From the NCBI GenBank assembly GCA_030916795.1, contig JAUPVZ010000008.1, forward strand, positions 1-8,615: a DNA stretch of 8,615 nucleotides, in the 5' to 3' direction. A program made the position numbers and the translations under genes. Under the pieces are notes generated by a model. That model saw only the letters and a list, made by a program, of their open reading frames with translations, made no database searches and was not told the DNA's origin. The DNA is from Patescibacteria group bacterium (GTDB taxonomy: Bacteria; Patescibacteriota; Minisyncoccia; Phycocordibacterales; XYD1-FULL-46-19). This document shows positions 1-6,630 of the stretch, piece by piece; within the stretch, counting starts at the first letter, position 1; every line of letters starts with the position of its first letter.

Positions 1-1650
1 AGCAACCTGGATCTATAATGAGACAGCTAAAAATATAACCTGGTCATATTCTGGTATTCCCACTGACAGAAATCTAAAGTTTAGATATGGGGCCTGGAAT
101 AATACCGACAATCGGTGGGTAAATTTTGCCCATGTGGCCGTTACTCAAGCTAGTGGTACTGGCACTGGATATCAAACTGCCGGCACTACCAACCTGGGAA
201 ATATAGACAAACCAGCTGTTGTAAGAGTTGTCTTGGTTGATGCAAATTATAACGAGTCTCAAATCAATGGAGCGATTGTCCAGGCTAGAGCCGGATCACA
301 ATCATTTACGATTAAGACACGAGGTGTACCCAATACAACCGTTGAAAGTTCATCCCTAACAACTCAAACAGAGATGTTCCAAGGTCAGACAGGGGTGGAA
401 ACAGTCAGAGCGGATGTAATATTGTCCGTGAATGCAGTGGGTGGGGATGTATTCATCAATCCAAACGGTACAAATATTGTCGTGAAAAATAGTGCCGGGC
501 AAGAAGTTTCTTTGTCTAGCTCTGATATTACTAAATGGGGTTTATTGCGAATAAATGGTGTTGATTCGACATCTTCTTCTGTCAGCCAATTTGTTCGTGA
601 TGATACAGATGGTTTTGGCATATATAGGGTCAGATCTGGCCAGACTGAAAAATTTCATGTTCGGCTGACTTTTAAGAAAAGTAAGCTGACTTCTTCTGGA
701 CAATATTCATCCAATATAACAGGGATTAAAGTTGGCCAGATTGATGGAGTGACACTAAACAATCAAACAGTCAACCTTGCTATAGCTGGGACAGTTCAGG
801 TTGCGGCCGCGACTATCTCTGGTGTAAACATTCAAGACAACCAAGCAACCTGGATCTATAATGAGACAGCTAAAAATATAACCTGGTCATATTCTGGTAT
901 TCCCACTGACAGAAATCTAAAGTTTAGATATGGGGCCTGGAATACTGTTGACAATAGATGGATAAACTATGCCCATGTGGCCGTTACTCAAGCCAGTGGC
1001 ACTGGCACCGGGTATCAAACGGCGGGTACTACTAATTTGTCTAATATAAATAAAGCGGCGGTTGTGAGGGTGGTATTGCTAGACTCAAACTATAATGAAT
1101 ATCCAGTAAACGGAGCAATAGTCCAAGCGAGAAGCTCACAAACGTTTACGATTAAAAGACGGGGGGTAGCAAGTGTAACCTTGGATAGCTCGTCATTAAC
1201 CTCTCAGACTGAGATGTTTAATGGTCAGGCTGGAACCGAGACAGTCAGGGCTGATGCTATCATTTCTGTTAGTGCCACTAATGGTGACGTATATATCAAA
1301 CCATACGATACTGAAATTGTGGTAAAAAATAGTGCCGGCCAAGCTGTTTCTTTGTTAGCTTCAGACATTTCAAAGCTCGGGTCATTGAGGATAAATGGGG
1401 TCGACCAAACATCAACTTCTGTGAGTCAGTATGTAAGGACCGACAATGGGTTTTTCGTATTTGTGGTTAGGGCAGGCCAAACAGAAAAGTTCCACCTTCG
1501 TCTTACTTTCAAGAAAAGTAAATTAGCTACTCCTGGACAATATTCGGCATCAATCAATTCTGTCAAAATTGGAGATCTTGATTCTACTGTTTTATCCCCA
1601 AAAACTACCGCGTTGAATATTTCTGGCACAATTTCCCTGACACCGACCCC
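1..1650 (+). repeat. Tandem duplication, 843-bp period, coding for the A-B module pair
   Basis: Base 1 aligns with base 844, and the alignment runs to about 800/1640 with one codon-sized gap. The two copies encode clearly homologous stretches of about 280 residues. Bases 1-100 equal 844-943 exactly, whereas the next 111 bases differ at about 24 positions by hand count, many of them synonymous. More copies may lie upstream of the window. Confidence 0.9.
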
Positions 1651-2359
1651 AACAGTTTGGGCTGTTCAATCAAGTGTGGTAAAAGGTCAAAATTTAGCTG
1701 TTGATGGGATTGACCTCCGAGGTAGAGCAATCACTATCACTGGTTTGATAACCCAAATAACCCCGACTTATGTCGATATTACTGGTGGGGTGAGAGCTTT
1801 ATTGTCAACAACTAGCTTGGTGCCTGGTAGATATACTCTTAGTGTGGCCGGAATTACCGGTAGTTGGAATTTTACAGTTACTGGTCCCGCCCAAAGCGCT
1901 CCGACTGTGCCTAGGATTACCTCAGTGATAGTCGAAGATTTCCCTTTGACCTGGACAAATAGAGTGGCGGCCAACCCAGTGACCGTTACCTACGAGGGGC
2001 TGCCTCGAGGCAAGGTTATCCAACTGTATTTCAATTCCGATCTAAATGGGGGGAGTGCTAATATTCCTCCTGCCAACGACCGCACGACGATTAGTACTTC
2101 GGGAGGTTTTAGAGTAAATATCTATCCTAATATTCTTGATGCTAATCTCTTAAACAAGGAATATTATGTTGTGGCTAAAGTAATGAATCCTGATGGCACG
2201 GTGTATCGGGTAAATGGTTCTGTGATACAAGCTACATCAGCTAATCGTTTCCAAATTATTCCAAATCCAACAGCTTCGGCTGATGGTGATAGCCAGCTGG
2301 CAAACACCGAGACAGCTTCGCAGTCTCTGTGGGACAAGTTTGTAGATTGGTTGAAGTAG
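1..2359 (+). CDS. Large modular secreted/surface protein, 3' part (5' end off window)
   Basis: The reading frame is open from base 2 to the TAG at 2357-2359 with no stop, so the gene begins left of the window; the GTG at 134 is an internal Val codon. About 785 residues are visible, Ser/Thr/Asn/Gly/Val-rich, with no cysteine. Modules seen: A1 (2-312), B1 (313-814), A2 (815-1153), B2 (1154-1650), an IPT/TIG-like module C (1655-1890) and a diverged A3 (1916-2260). A modules carry a W-x-Y-x-G-[IL]-P core and end in NG[AS][IV][IV]QA..., resembling the Kre9/KNH-like beta-sandwich pattern. B modules carry an [ED]TVRAD..[IL]SV...GDV[FY]I core. The C-terminus is a short helix-like tail (SLWDKFVDWLK). 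The repeated Ig-like makeup suggests an extracellular structural or adhesive role; that is inference, and no enzymatic motif is visible. The export signal would be in the missing N-terminus. A terminator follows at once. Confidence 0.85.
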   Translation, partial: ATWIYNETAKNITWSYSGIPTDRNLKFRYGAWNNTDNRWVNFAHVAVTQASGTGTGYQTAGTTNLGNIDKPAVVRVVLVDANYNESQINGAIVQARAGSQSFTIKTRGVPNTTVESSSLTTQTEMFQGQTGVETVRADVILSVNAVGGDVFINPNGTNIVVKNSAGQEVSLSSSDITKWGLLRINGVDSTSSSVSQFVRDDTDGFGIYRVRSGQTEKFHVRLTFKKSKLTSSGQYSSNITGIKVGQIDGVTLNNQTVNLAIAGTVQVAAATISGVNIQDNQATWIYNETAKNITWSYSGIPTDRNLKFRYGAWNTVDNRWINYAHVAVTQASGTGTGYQTAGTTNLSNINKAAVVRVVLLDSNYNEYPVNGAIVQARSSQTFTIKRRGVASVTLDSSSLTSQTEMFNGQAGTETVRADAIISVSATNGDVYIKPYDTEIVVKNSAGQAVSLLASDISKLGSLRINGVDQTSTSVSQYVRTDNGFFVFVVRAGQTEKFHLRLTFKKSKLATPGQYSASINSVKIGDLDSTVLSPKTTALNISGTISLTPTPTVWAVQSSVVKGQNLAVDGIDLRGRAITITGLITQITPTYVDITGGVRALLSTTSLVPGRYTLSVAGITGSWNFTVTGPAQSAPTVPRITSVIVEDFPLTWTNRVAANPVTVTYEGLPRGKVIQLYFNSDLNGGSANIPPANDRTTISTSGGFRVNIYPNILDANLLNKEYYVVAKVMNPDGTVYRVNGSVIQATSANRFQIIPNPTASADGDSQLANTETASQSLWDKFVDWLK

Positions 2360-2366
2360 TATAAAT

Positions 2367-2405
2367 AAAAAACCATCACGGCGCGTAGCGCCGTGATGGT
2401 TTTTT
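2367..2405. terminator. Bidirectional intrinsic terminator
   Basis: This is a perfect 18-bp stem (2367-2384 with 2388-2405) around a GTA loop. The GC-rich core CCATCACGGCGC is flanked by A6 on the left and T6 on the right, so it can terminate in both directions. It lies 7 bp after the stop of the surface-protein gene and 5 bp after the stop of the convergent gene ending at 2411, and serves both. Confidence 0.95.
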
Positions 2406-2410
2406 GTTTT

Positions 2411-3229
2411 TTATCTTGGAAATTCTGTTAAAAGTTTGTCGCTATCATAAAATTCTTCGGCAAGGCCGCCAAAGCTCCAGATTGTATCGCCAATGGGGAT
2501 AGCGGCCCCACCTACTGCGGGGTTTGGCTTGGGGACAGAATGAGTGAAGCCGATATTATACAAAGTGCTCCAAACACCAATTTCACTAGTGATATCGTAG
2601 CCCGCTTTTTGCCACTGACTTTCAATTTCTTTTAAATATAAAGCTGCATACAGATAGGCATAGTAGTGGTTGCGCTCATTGGCAATCCGCTCAAAACGTT
2701 CTTTGTCGTGGTTGGCTGTTTTGAAATCGAGTAAGTGTTCATATTTTTTCCCCGGATAAAATTCGGAAGCAGGGTCGGTCAAATGTTTCTCGACGGCAAT
2801 CGCTGTTTCTTCTTTCATCCCCAACACCCCCCAGGAAAAGAGCACTTGGTTGCCAAGAATACGGAGTGGGGCCAAAATTTCTTTAAAAGCCGCTCTTTCG
2901 GTATGGAACAGGCGGAGTTGCTCGACTACTAGCTGGGCCACAATGGCGCGAGCGGGGATGTCAGTCTCGCTCGCCACTTTGTTTATGACTTCAGCGTCTT
3001 TTTTGATTGCTATCTCTAGAGATTGCCACTCTTCACCTTGGTCCCAAATCGAAGAACCCTTATCAGATGATATGGGGGCCGATTTTTCTACCTCTAGACG
3101 ATTGCCTTTTATTCCGGGGGTATTGGTTAAACCTAGATTTACCGCTATCCAGCCAAAGATAAAAAAGGCCCCAGCCAGTGCAAAAAATAGAACAATAATC
3201 ATACCAAAAATTTTAAGTTTTGTTTTCAT
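2411..3229 (-). CDS. Membrane-anchored lytic-transglycosylase/lysozyme-like protein
   Basis: The protein has 272 residues. A basic N-terminus (MKTKLK) is followed by one hydrophobic segment at about residues 7-32, predicting a signal anchor with the rest outside the membrane. The soluble part shows the landmarks of the SLT/goose-lysozyme fold in order: a helix IPARAIVAQLVVEQ (91-104) matching the segment that carries the catalytic Glu (E103 here), FSWGVLGMKEETA (131-143) resembling the GLMQ..P.TA motif, a Tyr-rich helix (189-200), and LYNIG (223-227) resembling the AYNAG motif. Members of that fold cut or bind peptidoglycan glycan strands. The usual Glu-Ser pair reads Glu-Gln, so activity is not assured. 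An in-frame TAA lies 24 bp upstream of the ATG, which fixes the start; no Shine-Dalgarno sequence is visible. It is transcribed opposite to its neighbours. The fold call is by motif reading only. Confidence 0.85.
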   Translation of the reverse strand: MKTKLKIFGMIIVLFFALAGAFFIFGWIAVNLGLTNTPGIKGNRLEVEKSAPISSDKGSSIWDQGEEWQSLEIAIKKDAEVINKVASETDIPARAIVAQLVVEQLRLFHTERAAFKEILAPLRILGNQVLFSWGVLGMKEETAIAVEKHLTDPASEFYPGKKYEHLLDFKTANHDKERFERIANERNHYYAYLYAALYLKEIESQWQKAGYDITSEIGVWSTLYNIGFTHSVPKPNPAVGGAAIPIGDTIWSFGGLAEEFYDSDKLLTEFPR

Positions 3230-3246
3230 TGGGCCAGTGGTGCTTA

Positions 3247-3274
3247 TTTACAATTTGCTGTCATACTCTATACT
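3247..3274 (+). promoter_or_regulatory. Sigma70-type promoter for the 3309 gene
   Basis: TTTACA (3247-3252) and TATACT (3269-3274) are separated by 16 bp, each one mismatch from consensus. The predicted start point near 3281 leaves an A/T-rich leader of about 28 nt with no Shine-Dalgarno sequence before the ATG at 3309. Confidence 0.6.
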
Positions 3275-3293
3275 TAAAAACAAATATTATCAA
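3265..3293 (-). promoter_or_regulatory. Candidate promoter for the lysozyme-like gene
   Basis: On the minus strand, TTGATA (3288-3293) and TAGAGT (3265-3270) are separated by 17 bp. The -35 is a good match and the -10 a moderate one. The -10 overlaps the -10 of the divergent plus-strand promoter. Confidence 0.35.
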
Positions 3294-3308
3294 ATTATTT
3301 TTGCATAA

Positions 3309-4085
3309 ATGAACCGGCATAATATATTTACTTTTACCATTATAACCCTAGCTCTTTTGGCTGGGACGGGGACCGCTTATGCCCAGACAGCGACTAGCTC
3401 AAGCGCTACCTCTACTGCCCCTGTCCTCGACAAATTGAGTGCTATGGTGGCGACCCCGGGCGAGTGGCTGGTAATCTTTGGGTCAAACCTTACTCGCACC
3501 CAGATTTTTGTGGATGCCAAAAAGGTACCTTTGGCCAACCTTATTTTCAACGATGTGGCTGGTAAACAAGTAAAATATCGGGTGCAAGATCTATCTACTG
3601 GGGCCCATAATGTATATGCGCTTGATAAAGGGGGCAAGCTAAAGAGTAATACTTTATCTTTTATGGTAAATCGTACCAGTACCACAACTGTGGCGACCTC
3701 GACACCCAAATTGGTCAAATATGTAAAAATCGATAAATTAGACAGGGGAAATACTTGGCGCAAGGGGACCGAGAAAAAAGTTAGTTGGTTGGCACTGGGG
3801 ACCGGCGAGATAGATATTTTGGTTTGTGCCAAATCGGGCACACCTTGTGTGCAGGTGGCCAACAAAACAGCCAATGATAGTGCCGAAGTCGTAAAGATGC
3901 CCAGCACTGTCAAGGTGGGCAATAGCTATGTAGTGGTTAGAAAATATCGCGATGATACGGTAAAGGCGGCAAGTGCTGGTTTTATGGTATCTGAGCCGTC
4001 GGCTTTTATGCAGGGCAAAATGCAACTGGCCTCGGCGTGGCAAGCTTTAGAGAATTTCTTGGTGCGGGTGGCGGTGGGGGAATAG
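3309..4085 (+). CDS. Secreted two-module protein (IPT/TIG-like plus Kre9/KNH-like)
   Basis: The protein has 258 residues. A signal peptide (1-25) has a hydrophobic core and a likely AYA|Q cleavage site. A short Ser/Thr/Ala-rich linker leads to an IPT/TIG-like module (about 38-121: G-x-W-L-V-I-F-G-S-N-L early, then STGAHNVY and SNTLSFMV at the end). A second Ser/Thr linker leads to a Kre9/KNH-like module (about 137-228: GNTWRKGTEKKVSW ... GNSYVVVRKY). C173 and C180 could form a small disulfide loop. The last 25 residues, ending LENFLVRVAVGE, closely match the tail of the protein ending at 6572. An in-frame TAA at 3306-3308 sits directly before the ATG, fixing the start. The protein is probably exported and surface-bound with a structural or binding role. 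Module names come from pattern reading, so the exact family is uncertain. Confidence 0.9.
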   Translation: MNRHNIFTFTIITLALLAGTGTAYAQTATSSSATSTAPVLDKLSAMVATPGEWLVIFGSNLTRTQIFVDAKKVPLANLIFNDVAGKQVKYRVQDLSTGAHNVYALDKGGKLKSNTLSFMVNRTSTTTVATSTPKLVKYVKIDKLDRGNTWRKGTEKKVSWLALGTGEIDILVCAKSGTPCVQVANKTANDSAEVVKMPSTVKVGNSYVVVRKYRDDTVKAASAGFMVSEPSAFMQGKMQLASAWQALENFLVRVAVGE

Positions 4086-4095
4086 GTCACTCGCC

Positions 4096-4195
4096 GAAGC
4101 ACCACTTCAGACAAAAAGATAAGAGGTAGAATAGTGATATTTGAACCCCAAAACTTTAAGGGTAAATTTATGTAATATTCTGAAGTGGTGCTTGG
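4096..4195. mobile_element. MITE-like inverted-repeat element, about 100 bp
   Basis: Perfect 15-bp inverted arms AAGCACCACTTCAGA (4097-4111) and TCTGAAGTGGTGCTT (4179-4193) bound an A/T-rich interior with no gene. The sequences just outside, ...TCGCC and TAGCTTCCGTTT..., are contiguous after the stop of the gene ending at 6572 (6570-6594), which looks like the empty site. CTCGCC (4090-4095) and TTCGTC (4196-4201) could be a decayed 6-bp target duplication. The interior holds promoter-like hexamers TTGAAC (4141-4146) and TAAATT (4163-4168), 16 bp apart. Alternatively it is a transcribed 3'-UTR hairpin that never moved. Confidence 0.5.
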
Positions 4196-4237
4196 TTCGT
4201 CTAGCTTCCGTTTTTTTGTTTGGAAAAAGTGAAAAAT

Positions 4238-4270
4238 AACCCCCCGGCCGCTATGCGGCCGGGGGGTTTT
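4238..4270 (+). terminator. Intrinsic terminator of the 3309-4085 gene
   Basis: A perfect 14-bp stem (4238-4251 with 4255-4268), almost all G/C (CCCCCCGGCCGC), surrounds a TAT loop and is followed by a short TTTT. It lies about 150 bp after the stop because the inverted-repeat element sits in between. A T7 run at 4211-4217 precedes it. Confidence 0.85.
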
Positions 4271-4293
4271 CCCCATGTTTGTCTATAAACCAC

Positions 4294-4321
4294 CTTACCA
4301 CTCCTCCTACGGTGCTATAAT
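4294..4321 (+). promoter_or_regulatory. Promoter for the 4350 gene
   Basis: A perfect TATAAT (4316-4321) has only a weak -35 candidate, CTTACC (4294-4299), at 16 bp. The expected start point near 4328 gives a leader of about 20 nt with no Shine-Dalgarno sequence before the ATG at 4350. The preceding terminator insulates it from the upstream gene. Confidence 0.6.
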
Positions 4322-4349
4322 GAAAGGCAATTAGTATCTAATTTTTGTT

Positions 4350-6572
4350 ATGAAATATTTTAAATATCTGGGCGGGCTCCTATTGATAGCTGTTTTAGTG
4401 TCTGGGTTTTATCTTACCCGCTCGACTGAGGCGGCGGTCACTAAAGAGGCTATCACAAAAGCTACCAAGGGCGACTTTGGTCTATTAAGTAAGCAGGCTA
4501 GAACCGCCAATGATTTGGTTGTTGCTCCAGTCGGGGCCCAACAATTATTTCTGACCCAAACTAGTGAATCGCAGTATCGCAAACAGTATCCTTGGTTAGA
4601 TAGTCGACATGTATTAAGTATTACAGCACCAGCTGATAAAGATATTTACATCCATTATTTTATTCCTCAGCTGTCCTTAAATGGTGTTGATAACACAGCT
4701 CTTCCTGGTTACGACTGGAAGATAGCTAGCTCTACCGCTCAAAAACTTCCAATTATATTTGATGGTGTAGAAATTCCATCCTGGGTTCTATATTTGATAC
4801 CAAAGGGTCAAACAAGAAGTTTTCAAATGGAAGGACGGTTTGATACGGGAGTACTTTTCAAGGGAATTTATTCTAGTTATATTAGTAGTTTTGTTTACTC
4901 TTACGACCGAGAATTTTATTTTTCGAGTCCCATGAATGTGTTAAATCAAGGTGTATCCGGGGGCTATGCCCGTACTAACACCGTCTCGGTTCTTGGTGAA
5001 AAATCGCCTTATATTAAAACCTTCAACGACAAAATTCCTGTTGGTCCAGGGATGGTAACTAGTGATGTTTATCCTGGGCAGGTGGTCTCTATCAAGGGTC
5101 CAGAGACTATGGCCAGTGATGTGCACCTAGACGGCAAGATCACTACCGCTGGAGAGTTTCAAAAAATAAATGGCCCGACCGAGATCAAGGAAACAAGATA
5201 TGTTATTCCCTACAATCTTCCCCTTGGTGTTCACAATATTTATCTAAATAGTGTGATTTTTGGTAAAAGTAATACGGTCTGGTTTAGGGTGGTAAATCGT
5301 CCCATTACTCCACCTTGTACTCTGACCAGAGAGATTCTAACTGTGGGTACTGTGGATGCGGTGCAGGTGCCAATATTGAGTCGTTATCTAAATCGGGTGA
5401 CTGGCTCGACTCTTAATACCAGCGGCACTGTGTTTACAGAGGCGGTCAAAGCCGCTTTGATTAAAGAACAGTCAGTTGCTAGGGCTTATCCGATTTATGT
5501 TAATCTCAACTACTACAATCGGGCTTGGATCAATGGTCGGCTGACAGTAGCGGATTGTGGGACTACCACTGAACCTAGTATTACAGCTAGATTGGTCCAG
5601 ACAAGTACAGAGATTGTTGATCCTGCAGACTCGCAGGGCGAGGGCGATAGAGCAGAATTTGAAATTGTTTTTGATGTAACAGCAGTAGGTGGTGATATTT
5701 ATTTAGATGGGGATTATTCTTCAACTTCCGATGATGGATTGCGTTTTAAACTAGAGACATCAGGACCTACCTATAGAAACACTGTTATTTCACTGAGCTC
5801 TGCTACGACCAATCCGTCCGACAAAATGATTGTTGGTGATAGGTCATACAAGATTGCAAATGGTGAGACTAGAAGATTTACTCTAACTTCAGCCATAGAG
5901 GCAAGTGGTGATATAACTGCAAGATTGCAGCTGCTGTCTCTTGCTTGGGATATTGACAATGGTGATAACCACTCAAAAAGATACACACCTGTCCCAATCT
6001 TCGAGACGAATCCACTATTTTTAAATTATAATGCAAGTGTTGCTCAACCAAGCGTTGGTTTTATTGAATCATCGTCGATTATAGAAAATGGAAATGGAGC
6101 ACTTTATAAGATTAAATTTAGAATGAATCCTGGTTCTACAGAGGCCCTTTATCTAGATAAAGATTGTCGGCAAGGTTCAGCTACTAGTACTGGGGCTAAT
6201 TATTTCGAAATAGAAAAAAACGGTGGAGGTAATGCTCAAGGAAGTGTCGCCTGTAGCTTGAGCACCACTAGTACATCAACAACACTTGGCGTAAATACCT
6301 ACCGTATGTTGTATGGTTTACCGCCGGCATATTTTGATCTGGTTGTTTCGTTTAGTCCAACACAGCAGGGGATATATAGACTGAAAATGAAAAATTTTGG
6401 CTACGCGGCTTCTGACATAGATTCTAACCTTGTCTATAACGAAAACTTAAATAGCTTTGTTACGCCATGGCAAACAGTTAACCCTAACGGCGTAGCTCAG
6501 CGTCAAGGTCTCATGGCCTCCACTTGGGAAGCTTTTCAAAGCTTTCTGGTGCGGATAGCGGTAGGTAAGTAG
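4350..6572 (+). CDS. Large secreted multi-module surface protein
   Basis: The protein has 740 residues. A signal peptide (about 1-28, hydrophobic core LLLIAVLVSGF, cleavage near STEA|A) is followed by a unique region (30-210), an IPT/TIG-like module (about 212-313, ending LPLGVHNIYL...SNTVWFRV like the module in the gene at 3309), and a possible degenerate peptidoglycan-binding-1-like helical module (about 324-375) bracketed by C323 and C403. Two B-like modules follow, about 409-565 (core VTAVGGDIYLDGD) and 569-715; C606 and C635 lie in the second. The tail, ending FQSFLVRIAVGK, matches the protein ending at 4085. An in-frame TAG at 4332-4334 fixes the ATG at 4350. It is likely exported and wall-associated. 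No LPxTG or PEP-CTERM signal is seen. The peptidoglycan-binding call is tentative. Confidence 0.92.
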   Translation: MKYFKYLGGLLLIAVLVSGFYLTRSTEAAVTKEAITKATKGDFGLLSKQARTANDLVVAPVGAQQLFLTQTSESQYRKQYPWLDSRHVLSITAPADKDIYIHYFIPQLSLNGVDNTALPGYDWKIASSTAQKLPIIFDGVEIPSWVLYLIPKGQTRSFQMEGRFDTGVLFKGIYSSYISSFVYSYDREFYFSSPMNVLNQGVSGGYARTNTVSVLGEKSPYIKTFNDKIPVGPGMVTSDVYPGQVVSIKGPETMASDVHLDGKITTAGEFQKINGPTEIKETRYVIPYNLPLGVHNIYLNSVIFGKSNTVWFRVVNRPITPPCTLTREILTVGTVDAVQVPILSRYLNRVTGSTLNTSGTVFTEAVKAALIKEQSVARAYPIYVNLNYYNRAWINGRLTVADCGTTTEPSITARLVQTSTEIVDPADSQGEGDRAEFEIVFDVTAVGGDIYLDGDYSSTSDDGLRFKLETSGPTYRNTVISLSSATTNPSDKMIVGDRSYKIANGETRRFTLTSAIEASGDITARLQLLSLAWDIDNGDNHSKRYTPVPIFETNPLFLNYNASVAQPSVGFIESSSIIENGNGALYKIKFRMNPGSTEALYLDKDCRQGSATSTGANYFEIEKNGGGNAQGSVACSLSTTSTSTTLGVNTYRMLYGLPPAYFDLVVSFSPTQQGIYRLKMKNFGYAASDIDSNLVYNENLNSFVTPWQTVNPNGVAQRQGLMASTWEAFQSFLVRIAVGK

Positions 6573-6602
6573 GTCGTTCGCCTAGCTTCCGTTTCTAAAC
6601 AC

Positions 6603-6630
6603 AGAAAACCACTCCAGCGAGTGGTTTTCT
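6603..6630. terminator. Intrinsic terminator of the 4350-6572 gene
   Basis: A perfect 12-bp stem AGAAAACCACTC (6603-6614) with GAGTGGTTTTCT (6619-6630) surrounds a CAGC loop, 30 bp after the stop. The A/T-rich stem base gives a T-rich exit on both strands, so it may also stop recG read-through. Confidence 0.85.

Noticed and set aside
1..1650. CRISPR or minisatellite reading of the repeats
   Set aside because: The period is 843 bp and the repeats are in frame within one protein; there are no short repeats with unique spacers.
3236..3245. AGTGGTGCTT matching the arm of the inverted-repeat element
   Set aside because: It is only 10 bp, with no partner arm nearby; it could be chance or a remnant, and a genome-wide search would decide.
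2850..3308. 152-codon plus-strand frame ending directly before the ATG at 3309
   Set aside because: It lies antisense to most of the lysozyme-like gene, has no motif or signal of its own, and the minus-strand protein has clear domain landmarks.
3377..3922. 181-codon minus-strand frame
   Set aside because: It is antisense to the secreted two-module gene, has no recognisable domain, and the plus-strand frame has a signal peptide and homologous modules.
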